A stretch of 55,821 nt of DNA from Rhizobiaceae bacterium (GCA_016763155.1 JAESUH010000059.1:1-55821); one strand, 5' to 3'; positions 9,103 to 16,897 are shown, counted from the first letter of the stretch. Numbers and translations: made by a program. Notes: generated by a model not told the origin, from the letters alone.

Positions 9103-9227
9103 GCAATACATCCTCTTTTTAGCATTATGTAAAATTCTCTTCAACTGGAGGCCATTTGTCAAGAAATTTTCTCAGACCACATAAAAAAATTTATGTAGAC
9201 TGCAAATCAACAAGAAGGAGAATGGAC
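9103..9227. promoter_or_regulatory. Divergent control region with candidate RpiR operators
   Basis: This 125-bp gap separates the catabolic operon (-) from the RpiR-type regulator gene (+). It holds a 7-bp perfect inverted repeat with a 4-nt A spacer (ACATAAA/TTTATGT, 9179-9196) and a small palindrome GAAATTTTC at 9163-9171. A related half-site TTATGTAAAATT lies at 9125-9136. Divergent regulators of this class often bind such AT-rich palindromes to control both directions. Which repeat is the true operator is not decided. Confidence 0.5.
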
Positions 9228-10094
9228 GTGACAACAATTTCGGTTGCAGAAAGGCTGCGAGAAAAGAACGATGAGCTAACCAGAGCTGAGCGGCAACTTT
9301 CTGATACAATATTGCGAAATTATCCCGCATCAGGACTTGGAACCATCACGACAATTGCAAAAACAGCAAAAGTTTCCACGCCAAGTGTTGCCCGCCTCGT
9401 CCAAAAACTGGGATTCAGTGGTTTCCCTGATTTTCAGGCCCATCTTCGCCAGGAATTAAATGAGGAACTGTCAGGCCCGATAGCCAAGCGCGAACGCTGG
9501 GCAAACGACGCACCCAAAGGACATATTCTCAACCGCTTCACAGAAGCGGTGATCGACAATATCAGCCAGAGCCTGCGAGAAATTGACCCCAGTGAATTTG
9601 ATGAGACCTGCGCACTCCTGAGCGATCCAAAACGCCGCATATTCATTGTGGGTGGCAGAATTACGCATAGTCTTTCAGACTATTTCTTTCTTCATATGCA
9701 GGTTATGCGCAAGAAGGTCACCCATATCACATCCAGCTCAAACACCTGGCCTCATTACCTTTTGGATGTTGAGGAGGGCGATATTGTGGTGATATTTGAC
9801 GTCCGACGCTATGAAAACAGCACGCTAAAACTCGCTGAAATGGCAAAACAAAAAGGCGCCGAAATAATTCTGTTCACCGATGAATGGAACTCACCCATAA
9901 GCCAACATGCCCGCCATTGCCTCAAAAGCAGAATAGCAGTTCCCTCAGCATGGGATTCAAACGTCAATTGCATGCTACTGGCAGAAATCGTCATCGCATC
10001 GGTTCAAGAGCACCACTGGGATTCAACCAAAGAACGCATGCAAGAACTGGAACATATGTTCGATCAAACACGTTTTTTCAGAAAATTTTCATAG
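9228..10094 (+). CDS. RpiR/MurR-family transcriptional regulator with SIS domain
   Basis: About 288 aa. The N-terminal winged helix-turn-helix covers residues 1-75, including GLGTITTIAKTAKVSTPSVARLVQKLGF in two adjoining parts. The C-terminal SIS ligand domain (about 105-240) contains RRIFIVGGRITHSLSDYF. An ATG at 9222 touches the ribosome site, whereas the GTG at 9228 lies 7 nt after AAGGAG (9215-9220), so GTG is the better start. Members sense sugar phosphates or other small phosphorylated or charged metabolites. Divergence from the TRAP/gamma-glutamyl operon makes it the likely local regulator and probably an autoregulator. Whether it represses or activates cannot be told. Confidence 0.88.
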   Translation: MTTISVAERLREKNDELTRAERQLSDTILRNYPASGLGTITTIAKTAKVSTPSVARLVQKLGFSGFPDFQAHLRQELNEELSGPIAKRERWANDAPKGHILNRFTEAVIDNISQSLREIDPSEFDETCALLSDPKRRIFIVGGRITHSLSDYFFLHMQVMRKKVTHITSSSNTWPHYLLDVEEGDIVVIFDVRRYENSTLKLAEMAKQKGAEIILFTDEWNSPISQHARHCLKSRIAVPSAWDSNVNCMLLAEIVIASVQEHHWDSTKERMQELEHMFDQTRFFRKFS

Positions 10095-10118
10095 CCCGGA
10101 GAAATTCCCATCCCGGGC
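10094..10118. terminator. GC-rich hairpin between convergent rpiR-type and O-antigen ligase genes
   Basis: GCCCGG at 10094-10099 pairs with CCGGGC at 10113-10118 over a 13-nt loop, immediately after the regulator stop codon. On the plus strand an AT-rich stretch follows but no clean U-tract. Probable terminator between convergent genes. Confidence 0.55.
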
Positions 10119-10132
10119 AACACTAAATTTGG

Positions 10133-11428
10133 TTAGGTTTTGTCATTTTGTTTTTGGCATAGATAGTGGCAGGCAAAACCAAACGCTCCAAATGCAATCA
10201 TGAAAGATTCGCCAATGGCCAATCTATGATTTGAATTTGTAAGGATAGAAATCAGGAACAGCGAAAGAATGCTGAAAGAAAAATAGTAAGCTAACCTGTC
10301 AATAATTCCGCGATCCGCGCAAATTCTAATTTGCCTTGTCACCCAAATAAACAACGCCCCATAATAAAGCAGGCCAACCAACCCAAAGCGCATGGCAACC
10401 GAGAGGTATCCGTTGTGAACCAGCGTGAATTTATTATAATCGTCTGATTGCTGTACCCAAATATTTTCCCAATAAATTCCCATCCCAAAGACAGGATTCA
10501 TAAGCCATATCTGAACCGCCTTCATCCAAAGGTGAAACCGCACGGTCATGTTTTTCGGCAATTCAGATTGATCAATTGTCGCCTTCAATGCCTCCATTGA
10601 AAACTGGTCCATAGAGCCAACATTTTGAACAATTTTCAAAACGCCAGCTATGTTGCCAGCCACGTATTCATTGGTAATGTGAGGAAGAAAAAAGAAAACC
10701 CCGACTCCGATACAGATGGCAATTCCCGCTATAGCAACTTTGAATATTCTTCTTATTGGCAGCACCAAAGAAAATATTGCCCAACAAAAAATTAGAACGC
10801 CAACAGATACCCAAACACCTTTTGAACTGCTTCCGTAAATTCCGATAAGGCACATAATCACGTTACTGGCAGCGAGAAATAATCCGGCCAACCGAACGCG
10901 CTTAGGCCGCAATTTCCACGCCCATATAAAGAAAAACACTGATGCAATTAATATGAACGCAGCCCCTAAAGACGCGTGAATTGTGTTTTTATGGAATAGA
11001 ATGGGTATACGTGTACCCAAGGGCTTTTCGATGACATCCAACGGACTGATGGATGCAAGCAACAAACAAAAACTAACAATCATAAACGCCCAGATTATTT
11101 TATCGAACGCATTTCGATAAACATATAAAAAATAACCAATGCTTGGGTACAATAAGGGAAACAGATAAATCCCCTCTGCTGATCCACCAGTAGCGTCTGG
11201 GTGGGTGAGCTTAACGTAAATATAATAGCCAACAACGAATGCCGCCCACAACGCACCCACTTTACCCATGACCGGCATCGGCGGTTTCTCAACGGCTTTG
11301 GAATAAAGAAACATACCAATCAGAGCGAGCAAAATTGCAATAAATCGATAACCGTCACTCTCTACCCACACGGGAGAAACCAACACCAATAATGCCAAAA
11401 CAAATGCTACTTCAATCTTCTTATTCAT
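10133..11428 (-). CDS. O-antigen ligase-like polysaccharide ligase/polymerase (Wzy_C family)
   Basis: Polytopic membrane protein of 431 aa, about 11-12 helices with a large periplasmic loop in the second half (roughly residues 255-320). This is the layout of the WaaL/O-antigen ligase family. Conserved features are a loop with MKAVQIWLMNPVFGMGIYWENIW followed by THE-like VHNGYLSVAMRFGLVGLLYYG, where the histidine and surrounding N/G/Y match the catalytic loop of the family. It would transfer or polymerise undecaprenyl-linked glycans at the periplasmic face. It is transcribed after the adjacent GT25 gene with a 4-bp gap, so the two probably work together on LPS or another surface glycan. Confidence 0.82.
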   Translation of the reverse strand: MNKKIEVAFVLALLVLVSPVWVESDGYRFIAILLALIGMFLYSKAVEKPPMPVMGKVGALWAAFVVGYYIYVKLTHPDATGGSAEGIYLFPLLYPSIGYFLYVYRNAFDKIIWAFMIVSFCLLLASISPLDVIEKPLGTRIPILFHKNTIHASLGAAFILIASVFFFIWAWKLRPKRVRLAGLFLAASNVIMCLIGIYGSSSKGVWVSVGVLIFCWAIFSLVLPIRRIFKVAIAGIAICIGVGVFFFLPHITNEYVAGNIAGVLKIVQNVGSMDQFSMEALKATIDQSELPKNMTVRFHLWMKAVQIWLMNPVFGMGIYWENIWVQQSDDYNKFTLVHNGYLSVAMRFGLVGLLYYGALFIWVTRQIRICADRGIIDRLAYYFSFSILSLFLISILTNSNHRLAIGESFMIAFGAFGFACHYLCQKQNDKT

Positions 11429-11432
11429 AAAA

Positions 11433-12176
11433 CTAACGATATTTGGCCATAAATTTCAACGCGTAAAACAATCGGGAAAACACCTCTTTCACGCGAAAAA
11501 ACAGTGCCGAAATACGAAGATAGAATGCATATTTAGAAGCCTTATAATTTGTAGCAATTTGAGAATCCTGTGTCTCGCTTGAAAACGATAACCAGTTATT
11601 TTTCACACATTGAATATTATATCCATTAGCCCAGCCTCGTTCCAAGGCGTTGTCATAGGGTAATGTCATAACTTCCAAAGATTTTCGCACTTGTTTAGCA
11701 CCTTCTGCCGAAACTGCATATGCAGCAGCAGAACCAAGCGGCCCAAAAAGTGTATAGCCCACCTCTCGATTCGTTGATGTACGTGCCACACCTCTAAACC
11801 CATGACATCGATGATTTACAAGCTTTAAAACATCCAAATCCGGTTGCAACTCAAATATTTCTTCGATGTTTTGAATAAGCTCTGAGCTAAACAAAACATC
11901 ATCTTCACAAATCAAGGCAAGGCTTAAGTCTGACGAGATAATTTTATCGAGTGCCATTAGATGGCTTTGATAACACCCATACTCTCCAGGAAGTATGCGT
12001 CTTCCATGAAAAATAGAAAACCAAAACTGTGAAACATTGATCCAGCTATCTCGTGGCTCGCTAGCCCTAAGAGCATCTATACGAGTTAGTTTGATCCCAT
12101 TTTCATTTGCGGAAGCAGTACAACTGTCCCATCTGGATATAGCACTTTTTAAATTTATAACGAAAATAGGGAGCAT
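11433..12176 (-). CDS. Glycosyltransferase family 25 (LPS biosynthesis)
   Basis: GT25-type sugar transferase of 247 aa. N-terminal IFVINLKSAISRWDSC and ENGIKLTRIDALRA are the family opening. GEYGCYQSHLMAL and CEDDVLF carry the acceptor/donor-site acidic residues (the EDD motif replaces DXD), and GSAAAYAVSAEGAKQ is the usual late motif. Members add galactose or related sugars to lipooligosaccharide core. A basic, hydrophobic C-terminal tail (after residue 210) may dock it to the inner membrane. It lies 4 bp upstream of the O-antigen ligase-like gene. The AT-richness of both suggests surface-glycan variability, though transfer is not shown. Confidence 0.88.
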   Translation of the reverse strand: MLPIFVINLKSAISRWDSCTASANENGIKLTRIDALRASEPRDSWINVSQFWFSIFHGRRILPGEYGCYQSHLMALDKIISSDLSLALICEDDVLFSSELIQNIEEIFELQPDLDVLKLVNHRCHGFRGVARTSTNREVGYTLFGPLGSAAAYAVSAEGAKQVRKSLEVMTLPYDNALERGWANGYNIQCVKNNWLSFSSETQDSQIATNYKASKYAFYLRISALFFRVKEVFSRLFYALKFMAKYR

Positions 12177-12779
12177 TCCAACACCAAAACATTATTTAGT
12201 AGCCTGTTAGTAGGCTGAAAATATACCTCGATTCAAGTCTTTGATTGTGCTGGACGTTAGAAATTAAAGCAACAATACCAGTTTAAACCGTCTTGCGACT
12301 AAGTTAAGAAGCATGTCGATGGTTTTTCATTCCTCAAATTTCAAATCATCTGAAGCCGAAATTCCTCTCATGAAATTGCAGCTTTAGAGTAAATATACAA
12401 ATGTGCCGCAGGAACTGCGGTGCCACGCCTATTCAATAGGCTTCCAAAGTTAGTGTAGGTGCCAAAATTTGCGTTCGCCAATCGAATCCACTTCAAGATC
12501 TGCCCGATGAACCACCCGCATAGTTTCTTCCTTGGGTTCAACGGGATGATGACAAGAGCAGCCTCATCCTACCCCAAATTGCAGGCATGAGCCGCCGTGA
12601 GATCAAGTTGAACCAACTTCTCTACTTAAAACCCATTGTTGAATGTCGAAGGGATTGAAATAACTGCAGAATTTTATACTGGAAAGCTGGCTTGACAGCT
12701 ATCGCAAGTTACAAATGTGTGGTGTTTATATTTATAGAATGAAAACCCGCCGCCTTAGGATCGGTTTCCAAGGATAATT
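12177..12779. other. 603-bp intergenic region, no supported gene
   Basis: Between the divergent GT25 and porin genes no convincing coding frame is seen on either strand. A short minus-strand open stretch at 12453-12563 has protein-like composition but no start, ribosome site or recognisable family; it may be a gene relic. A small hairpin (CCGCAG/CTGCGG) lies near 12404-12418. The last 100 bases hold a TTGACA about 90 bp before the porin start, a possible -35 element. Confidence 0.5.
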
Positions 12780-13871
12780 ATGATGAATATCAAGACCCTG
12801 CTTTCGAGCCTTGCCGTAACACTTTTTGCAGTATCAGCAGCTACCGCTGCTGATATTATTAGCGTTGAACCGGAGCCGGAGGAATATGTGCGTGTGTGCG
12901 ATACATATGGAGCAGGCTTCTTCTACATTCCTGGAACCGAAGCTTGTTTGAGCATTAATGGTTATATCAGATTAACCCTCAACCATGCCACAAAAACTAC
13001 TGGTGGGATTGAGGATGGCAACCATTCTGATTGGGTCCATCGGGGTCGACTGAATATTTATGTTTTTAGCGAAACTAATTGGGGAACGCTACGTAGCGAA
13101 CTTCGCCTGCAGAGCAATGGCTCAGCTGCCAGTGACCCCGTAAATGGTCTGGACCGTGCACTAATCAGCGTTGCCGGTTTTCGCGCAGGTTATGGCACCA
13201 CCTATTGGGAATCCGCACATGGAGGCGGGGTCGATACACCCGCCGTTCAAGATGGGATGTATAACATTGATCAGTCAATTTTCTTTGATTATTCCACTTC
13301 CGTAAGTGACGTTATATTTACGTTCGGGTTTCAGGATACAACTGGCCTTGTCGCAGATATGGAGGCGCCGGATTATTACGTAGGCGCTAGATATGGTGGC
13401 GACTGGGGCTGGGTTGCGGCCACTTATATTTACGATCAAAACGCCATAAGCGCTGGCGCAGTTCCCGCTGATGGAGCAGGCGCATGGAAAGTGTCGTTCC
13501 GCCTTGAAGATATGTGGGATTCGAAATTTAATATTGGTGCGTGGTATATGGCAGATGGCGAAGCTGCAACAAGCTATGTAACCGGTGATTACGGCGCTGA
13601 CGGTACTTTGGTAGATTACCAATGGGGCCTCGCAATGGAAGCGGCCTTCACCGACAAATTGACCGGATATCTCCTATATTCTGCAGCCGAAGGCACAAAA
13701 ACAAGCACCACATACCTCAACACAAAACATCTTGCTGTTGGTTTGGTATGGAAGGCCATTGACGGGCTAAACATCCAAACAGAATATTTTACCAATGAAT
13801 CAGATTACGTACTTGCAAGCAGCGATACCGACACAAATGGCATCATTCTTAGAGTACTGCGCTACTGGTAA
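12780..13871 (+). CDS. Outer-membrane porin, Hyphomicrobiales Omp2/RopA type
   Basis: Trimeric beta-barrel porin of 363 aa for passive uptake of small solutes. A Sec signal peptide (about residues 1-23, ending ATAA) leads into the hallmark mature start ADIISVEPEPEEYVRVCDTYGAGFFYIPGTEACLSINGY (written here as the known family opening, in which two cysteines flank the GAGFFYIPGTE motif). This block is characteristic of Brucella Omp2b and Rhizobium RopA porins. The chain ends with a strand finishing in aromatic W, as expected for recognition by the BAM assembly machinery. AGGA at 12771-12774 fits either of two adjacent ATGs (12780, 12783). The gene directly borders the left end of the tRNA-Leu island. 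Confidence 0.92.
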   Translation: MMNIKTLLSSLAVTLFAVSAATAADIISVEPEPEEYVRVCDTYGAGFFYIPGTEACLSINGYIRLTLNHATKTTGGIEDGNHSDWVHRGRLNIYVFSETNWGTLRSELRLQSNGSAASDPVNGLDRALISVAGFRAGYGTTYWESAHGGGVDTPAVQDGMYNIDQSIFFDYSTSVSDVIFTFGFQDTTGLVADMEAPDYYVGARYGGDWGWVAATYIYDQNAISAGAVPADGAGAWKVSFRLEDMWDSKFNIGAWYMADGEAATSYVTGDYGADGTLVDYQWGLAMEAAFTDKLTGYLLYSAAEGTKTSTTYLNTKHLAVGLVWKAIDGLNIQTEYFTNESDYVLASSDTDTNGIILRVLRYW

Positions 13872-13981
13872 TTTTTGCTTCCTGGCGCACCACGTTTTAG
13901 CAGGCGGATATCGGAATATTTCCCGTTAATACCCAGCCGCATGTATGCCACCGAAAAACACAATAATAGCAAACAGGAAAG

Positions 13982-13999
13982 TGGTGCTCCCCCGCCGGA
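13982..13999. repeat. Candidate att core, near-copy of tRNA-Leu 3' end
   Basis: TGGTGC-T-CCCCCGCCGGA matches the plus-strand reading of the tRNA-Leu 3' end at 16039-16055 apart from one extra T. It would be the far attachment core left by integration. The short length and GC-rich content mean chance similarity cannot be excluded. Confidence 0.5.
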
Positions 14000-14060
14000 G
14001 GCGTAATTTATCAACGTAACTATTTGATATATAACATAATTTAACTTCGCATTAGAATTT

Positions 14061-14083
14061 TTGTGTAGCAGTTTGTGTGCCAG
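14061..14083. repeat. Arm-type repeat pair, left copy
   Basis: Contains an 18-bp sequence identical to 15955-15972 (TTGTGTAGCAGTTTGTGT). It is itself two 9-bp units, GTGTAGCAG and GTGTGCCAG, separated by TTT, giving a 12-bp period. This pattern resembles arm-type binding sites of tyrosine recombinases. Confidence 0.65.
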
Positions 14084-14408
14084 AAGATCAAATGCAGAAT
14101 AGAACTCTCATGGTCGAGAGTTCGAGCAAGGTATGCATCACAAAAAGGATCCGTTTATTGTTTCACTGATTACTCACCTAAGATTCCAATAACAAGAATG
14201 GGAAAGGCAGTTATCTACGGGAATTACATGTTAACTGATTTTGATCAGCTAAACCGATGTTGAAAAGAGCTTCAACTATGGGTGTTGCAACGGTGCTTAA
14301 GCAAACAGCCAGTTCACCGAAGGGCAAATAACGAATGTTTGCAAGCGCGCGGCTATTCTTCCTACACGATATATTCAATGATCGGCATGATTAAGGCCTA
14401 TTTTCCCT

Positions 14409-15248
14409 TTAATGCCCCACTATGGTTTGCATTCTGGATTGCAAGGCGGTGGTCAACTCAATGCGCCCCTGATCATTGTCTAAGTAACGAACATAACGGA
14501 GATGGCGCAGATCAAAAGGAACATCCTCCTCGGATTGTGTAATCAAAATAACCTCGCGACCAAGTGTATGGGCAATTCCTGCTTCATAAAACACGTTGGG
14601 ATTTCTCCCAGTGCAATCACAAACTACAACACGTGATTGATCGATGAGCGAGACTACATCTTGTATGACTGCTGGATTTTCCCAAATATTATCAGCTCGC
14701 CTACAGCTTAGCCCAACATTCGCAGATGCTTGTTGAATGCTCTGGTATACGGAGTCAAAACTCGCAAGAAATGGCATCATAGCCGAAACAAGGCTCGGTA
14801 GTATGTTTTCATGCTCAGTAATTTGAAAAACCGTCGGTCTTTGACGTCTTGGTCTATCAGTACGGAGCAAAAAACGATACAAATCAACATCCTTTACTGC
14901 CCAATGGTTGCGTGAAAACTCAAAATCATGCGGCATGTCGAGCGATGCCCGGTTGGTATAAATAAATCCGTTTTCAAGCGGTCGCACTTCCGTGTCGAGA
15001 ATATATTCAAACACCACTTCATCACCTACAATACGTGCACGTATGATTTGTCCTGAATAAGCAAGTTGATTATCTTTACCTTCCTGCATAAACAGACAAG
15101 GAAGACGAATCAAATCATCTAAAATCAGGTTCCCATCACGAAGAAATTGGTCTTTGAGATGTTGCTGCGTATATCCGAATAATCTGTCCATTGGCATGGT
15201 CGCGTTTCCGGTATCCCATTCAACAGAACGCATAATGAGATTAAACAT
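14409..15248 (-). CDS. Island cargo: protein with C-terminal TIR/nucleoside deoxyribosyltransferase-like domain
   Basis: About 279 aa, no exact family recognised for the first 145 residues. The C-terminal part (about 150-260) has alternating strands and helices of a Rossmann-like domain, with the block VVCDCTGRNPNVFYEAGIAH followed by LGREVILITQSEEDVPFDLRHLR. That block (Asp-x-Thr-Gly-Arg-Asn-Pro-Asn-Val-x-Tyr-Glu, then Gly-x-Ala-His) is shared with TIR-like and nucleoside 2-deoxyribosyltransferase-like proteins, where the glutamate is catalytic. Proteins with such domains often act as NAD or nucleotide hydrolases in antiphage defence. AGGAG (complement of 15254-15258) lies 5 nt before the ATG at 15248, so that start is preferred over the GTG at 15254. 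Its place as sole cargo of a tRNA island supports, but does not prove, a defence role. Confidence 0.6.
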   Translation of the reverse strand: MFNLIMRSVEWDTGNATMPMDRLFGYTQQHLKDQFLRDGNLILDDLIRLPCLFMQEGKDNQLAYSGQIIRARIVGDEVVFEYILDTEVRPLENGFIYTNRASLDMPHDFEFSRNHWAVKDVDLYRFLLRTDRPRRQRPTVFQITEHENILPSLVSAMMPFLASFDSVYQSIQQASANVGLSCRRADNIWENPAVIQDVVSLIDQSRVVVCDCTGRNPNVFYEAGIAHTLGREVILITQSEEDVPFDLRHLRYVRYLDNDQGRIELTTALQSRMQTIVGH

Positions 15249-15341
15249 AACCACTCCTGAAGGTTAAATATCAGTCACCAGACTAGCACCGGCAGAGCAA
15301 TCACTGCCAGCGCTATCTATGCAAAACCACAGTATACAATA

Positions 15342-15947
15342 TTATAGATTGTCAGAATTTCTCACTGTACCGCCAGCAGACGGGCTTGTTTGTCTTATGT
15401 CGATATCCGAATTCTTCCCATACTGAAGGGGCGATGCCTGTTTGTTTTCCTTTAGATCAGCAATGCGATGCTCGTTACGTACTGTCTTGAGAAAACCGGC
15501 GAGCTTGTTGATGTCACCTTCAGATTCGATAACATCAAGATAAGGCTCATACTTCGGTTTTGGACGAGGATGGAACTTCCAGAGAGCGGATTGCTTGTAT
15601 TCCGATTGCAAGAACTTGAACACGCGTTCACGCATGTCGAGCTCAGCGGTCTGAACTGCTTTGAATTTATCTGAGTAAATTCGCTTGATGTCATATGCAG
15701 AAATTGTTGGCGATGGGTTAGCTTGAGACGATGGTGCTTGCTCATCTCTGTAGCGATCAAAATCAGCTTCGATCTCTGACAAAACATCAGGAAAGAGTTT
15801 CAACGCGACGTTTTGATCCTTAGTTCGCAGAGACTTCTGGATTTCTTTTTTACCAACCTTCTCAACCAAATCTTCAGGCACACGTTTGCGCACGTAATAT
15901 ACGCCGTTTCGGTTTACTAAATTGGCAATGTCCATCAGCTCGCTCAT
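15342..15947 (-). pseudogene. Truncated tyrosine recombinase (phage-type integrase), N-terminal part only
   Basis: 201 aa. Residues 8-60 (NRNGVYYVRKRVPEDLV, then KKEIQKSLRTKD) are the arm-binding N-terminal domain typical of DUF6538-type integrases, and the part to about 160 fits the start of the core-binding SAM-like domain. The catalytic domain with the R-H-R-Y residues is absent: the frame closes with an unrelated Ser/Gly-rich tail, and nothing catalytic remains before the cargo gene 87 bp further on. Normal length would be near 400 aa. The gene starts next to the tRNA-Leu 3' end and its upstream edge touches the arm-type repeats. It probably cannot recombine DNA, but could still bind arms or be a dead remnant. 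Confidence 0.75.
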
Positions 15948-15954
15948 GCCACCA

Positions 15955-15977
15955 TTGTGTAGCAGTTTGTGTAACAG
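15955..15977. repeat. Arm-type repeat pair, right copy
   Basis: Identical over 18 bp to 14061-14078 and again built of two 9-bp units with a TTT spacer, GTGTAGCAG and GTGTAACAG. It lies 7 bp upstream of the integrase start and 61 bp from the tRNA-Leu 3' end, where an integrase arm site is expected. Binding here could also regulate the integrase promoter. Confidence 0.65.
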
Positions 15978-16038
15978 CGAGTTAAGAAATAGTGTTTTAT
16001 TTCAATTAGTTAATAAATAATAAACACTTAAAAGAAAA

Positions 16039-16122
16039 TGGTGCCCCCCGCCGGAATCGAACCGGCACTCCATAGGAACGGGATTTTGAATCCCGCGCGT
16101 CTACCAATTCCGCCAGAGGGGC
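16039..16122 (-). tRNA. tRNA-Leu (anticodon CAA)
   Basis: 84 nt including encoded CCA. The acceptor stem pairs GCCCCTC with GGGGGGC (one G-U), the D arm contains the type-II pattern TGGCGGAATTGGTAGAC, and the anticodon stem CGGGA/TCCCG holds the loop TTCAAAA with anticodon CAA at 16086-16088. A short variable arm follows and the T arm has GGTTCGATTCC. The 3' end faces the truncated integrase and served as integration target. Confidence 0.97.
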
Positions 16123-16315
16123 TGATGGAAGGCTGCATCTATACCAAGGTGCCAGATAGGGTCAAGGTGTTTATGGCACATAATTTGCGATGGGACGAAA
16201 CTGTAGGCACGCGCAGGTGGATCTTGCGTATATCGCGGGCGCGCAGCTTTACACCGCAGCCAAAAACCGCCAGAAAGACTTTTGGTAAGATTTATCATAA
16301 ATTTTGGAATATTTC

Positions 16316-16897
16316 ATGCTTCGAAAGCTCTATGATTGGGTTTTTAAACTTGCAGAACACAAACGTGCCACCTGGGCTTTGGCTGGGTTTTCATTTGTGG
16401 AAAGTTCGTTTTTTCCAATTCCTCCCGACGTTTTGCTCATTCCCATGGTCTTGGCAAAAAAGCATCGATGGATGTTTTATGCAGCAATTTGTACCGTCGC
16501 CTCCATTCTCGGGGCATTTTTGGGCTATTATATCGGTGCCGTGCTTTATGAAAGCATTGGCCAGCCAATTCTGGCTTTTTACGGCAAGGAAAATGCGTTC
16601 GATTCTATCGCTGCCTGGTATAATAAATGGGGCGGTTGGGGCGTATTATTTGCTGCCATCACACCCTTTCCTTACAAAGTTTTAACTATTTTTTCTGGCG
16701 CAACCGGGTTAAATTTTGCCACATTCGTCATTGTGAGTATCGTCGGGCGCGGCTTGAGGTTTTTCATCGTGGCAGGGCTTCTCTATAAGGTCGGAGATCC
16801 CATTCGCGAGTTCATCGAAAAACGGCTTGGGCTGATGTTCACGATCGGCATGGTGTTGCTCGTAGGTGGTTTTGCCGCAGTTAAATTTATATTCTAG
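16316..16897 (+). CDS. YqaA-family membrane protein (SNARE/DedA-like)
   Basis: 193 aa, inner-membrane protein with about five helices, of the YqaA branch of the DedA/VTT superfamily. Family marks are FVESSFFPIPPDVLLIPMVLA near residue 25 (the conserved E-x-x-x-F-P-I-P-P re-entrant motif), GAFLGYYIGA near 65, and FAAITPFPYKVLTIFSGATG near 110, where T-P-x-P-x-K matches the second re-entrant loop. DedA-superfamily proteins are thought to move lipids or support envelope homeostasis; the precise role of YqaA is unknown. A TTG 12 bp upstream keeps the frame open, but the ATG at 16316 matches the usual family start MLRKLYDW. Confidence 0.85.
   Translation: MLRKLYDWVFKLAEHKRATWALAGFSFVESSFFPIPPDVLLIPMVLAKKHRWMFYAAICTVASILGAFLGYYIGAVLYESIGQPILAFYGKENAFDSIAAWYNKWGGWGVLFAAITPFPYKVLTIFSGATGLNFATFVIVSIVGRGLRFFIVAGLLYKVGDPIREFIEKRLGLMFTIGMVLLVGGFAAVKFIF

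Larger units (their letters stand above)
13872..14408. other. 537-bp non-coding stretch with left island boundary
   Basis: No supported gene. It contains the tRNA-end-like sequence at 13982-13999 and one arm-type repeat pair at 14061-14083. Two short open frames (14075-14263 and 14282-14542, plus strand) lack ribosome sites and family resemblance, and the second runs antisense into the neighbouring gene, so neither is called. Confidence 0.5.
13982..16055. mobile_element. Remnant integrative mini-island at tRNA-Leu
   Basis: About 2.1 kb bounded on the right by the 3' end of tRNA-Leu (16039-16055) and on the left by a near-copy of that end (13982-13999, matching except for one inserted T). Inside lie a truncated tyrosine recombinase next to the tRNA, one cargo gene for a TIR/deoxyribosyltransferase-like protein, and matching repeat pairs near both ends (14061-14083, 15955-15977). 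This is the arrangement of a tRNA-targeted integrative element that has lost most of its body and its recombinase catalytic domain. The left boundary is the weaker of the two. Confidence 0.65.

Noticed and set aside
12453-12563. Open minus-strand stretch with protein-like composition (begins CSCHHPVEP)
   Set aside because: Only 37 codons between stops, no start or ribosome site; listed only as a possible relic in the intergenic note.
14075-14263. Possible 62-codon gene on the plus strand inside the island
   Set aside because: No ribosome site, no family resemblance, and it begins inside the arm-type repeat.
14282-14542. Possible 86-codon plus-strand gene
   Set aside because: More than half runs antisense to the cargo gene, which has a good ribosome site and domain match.
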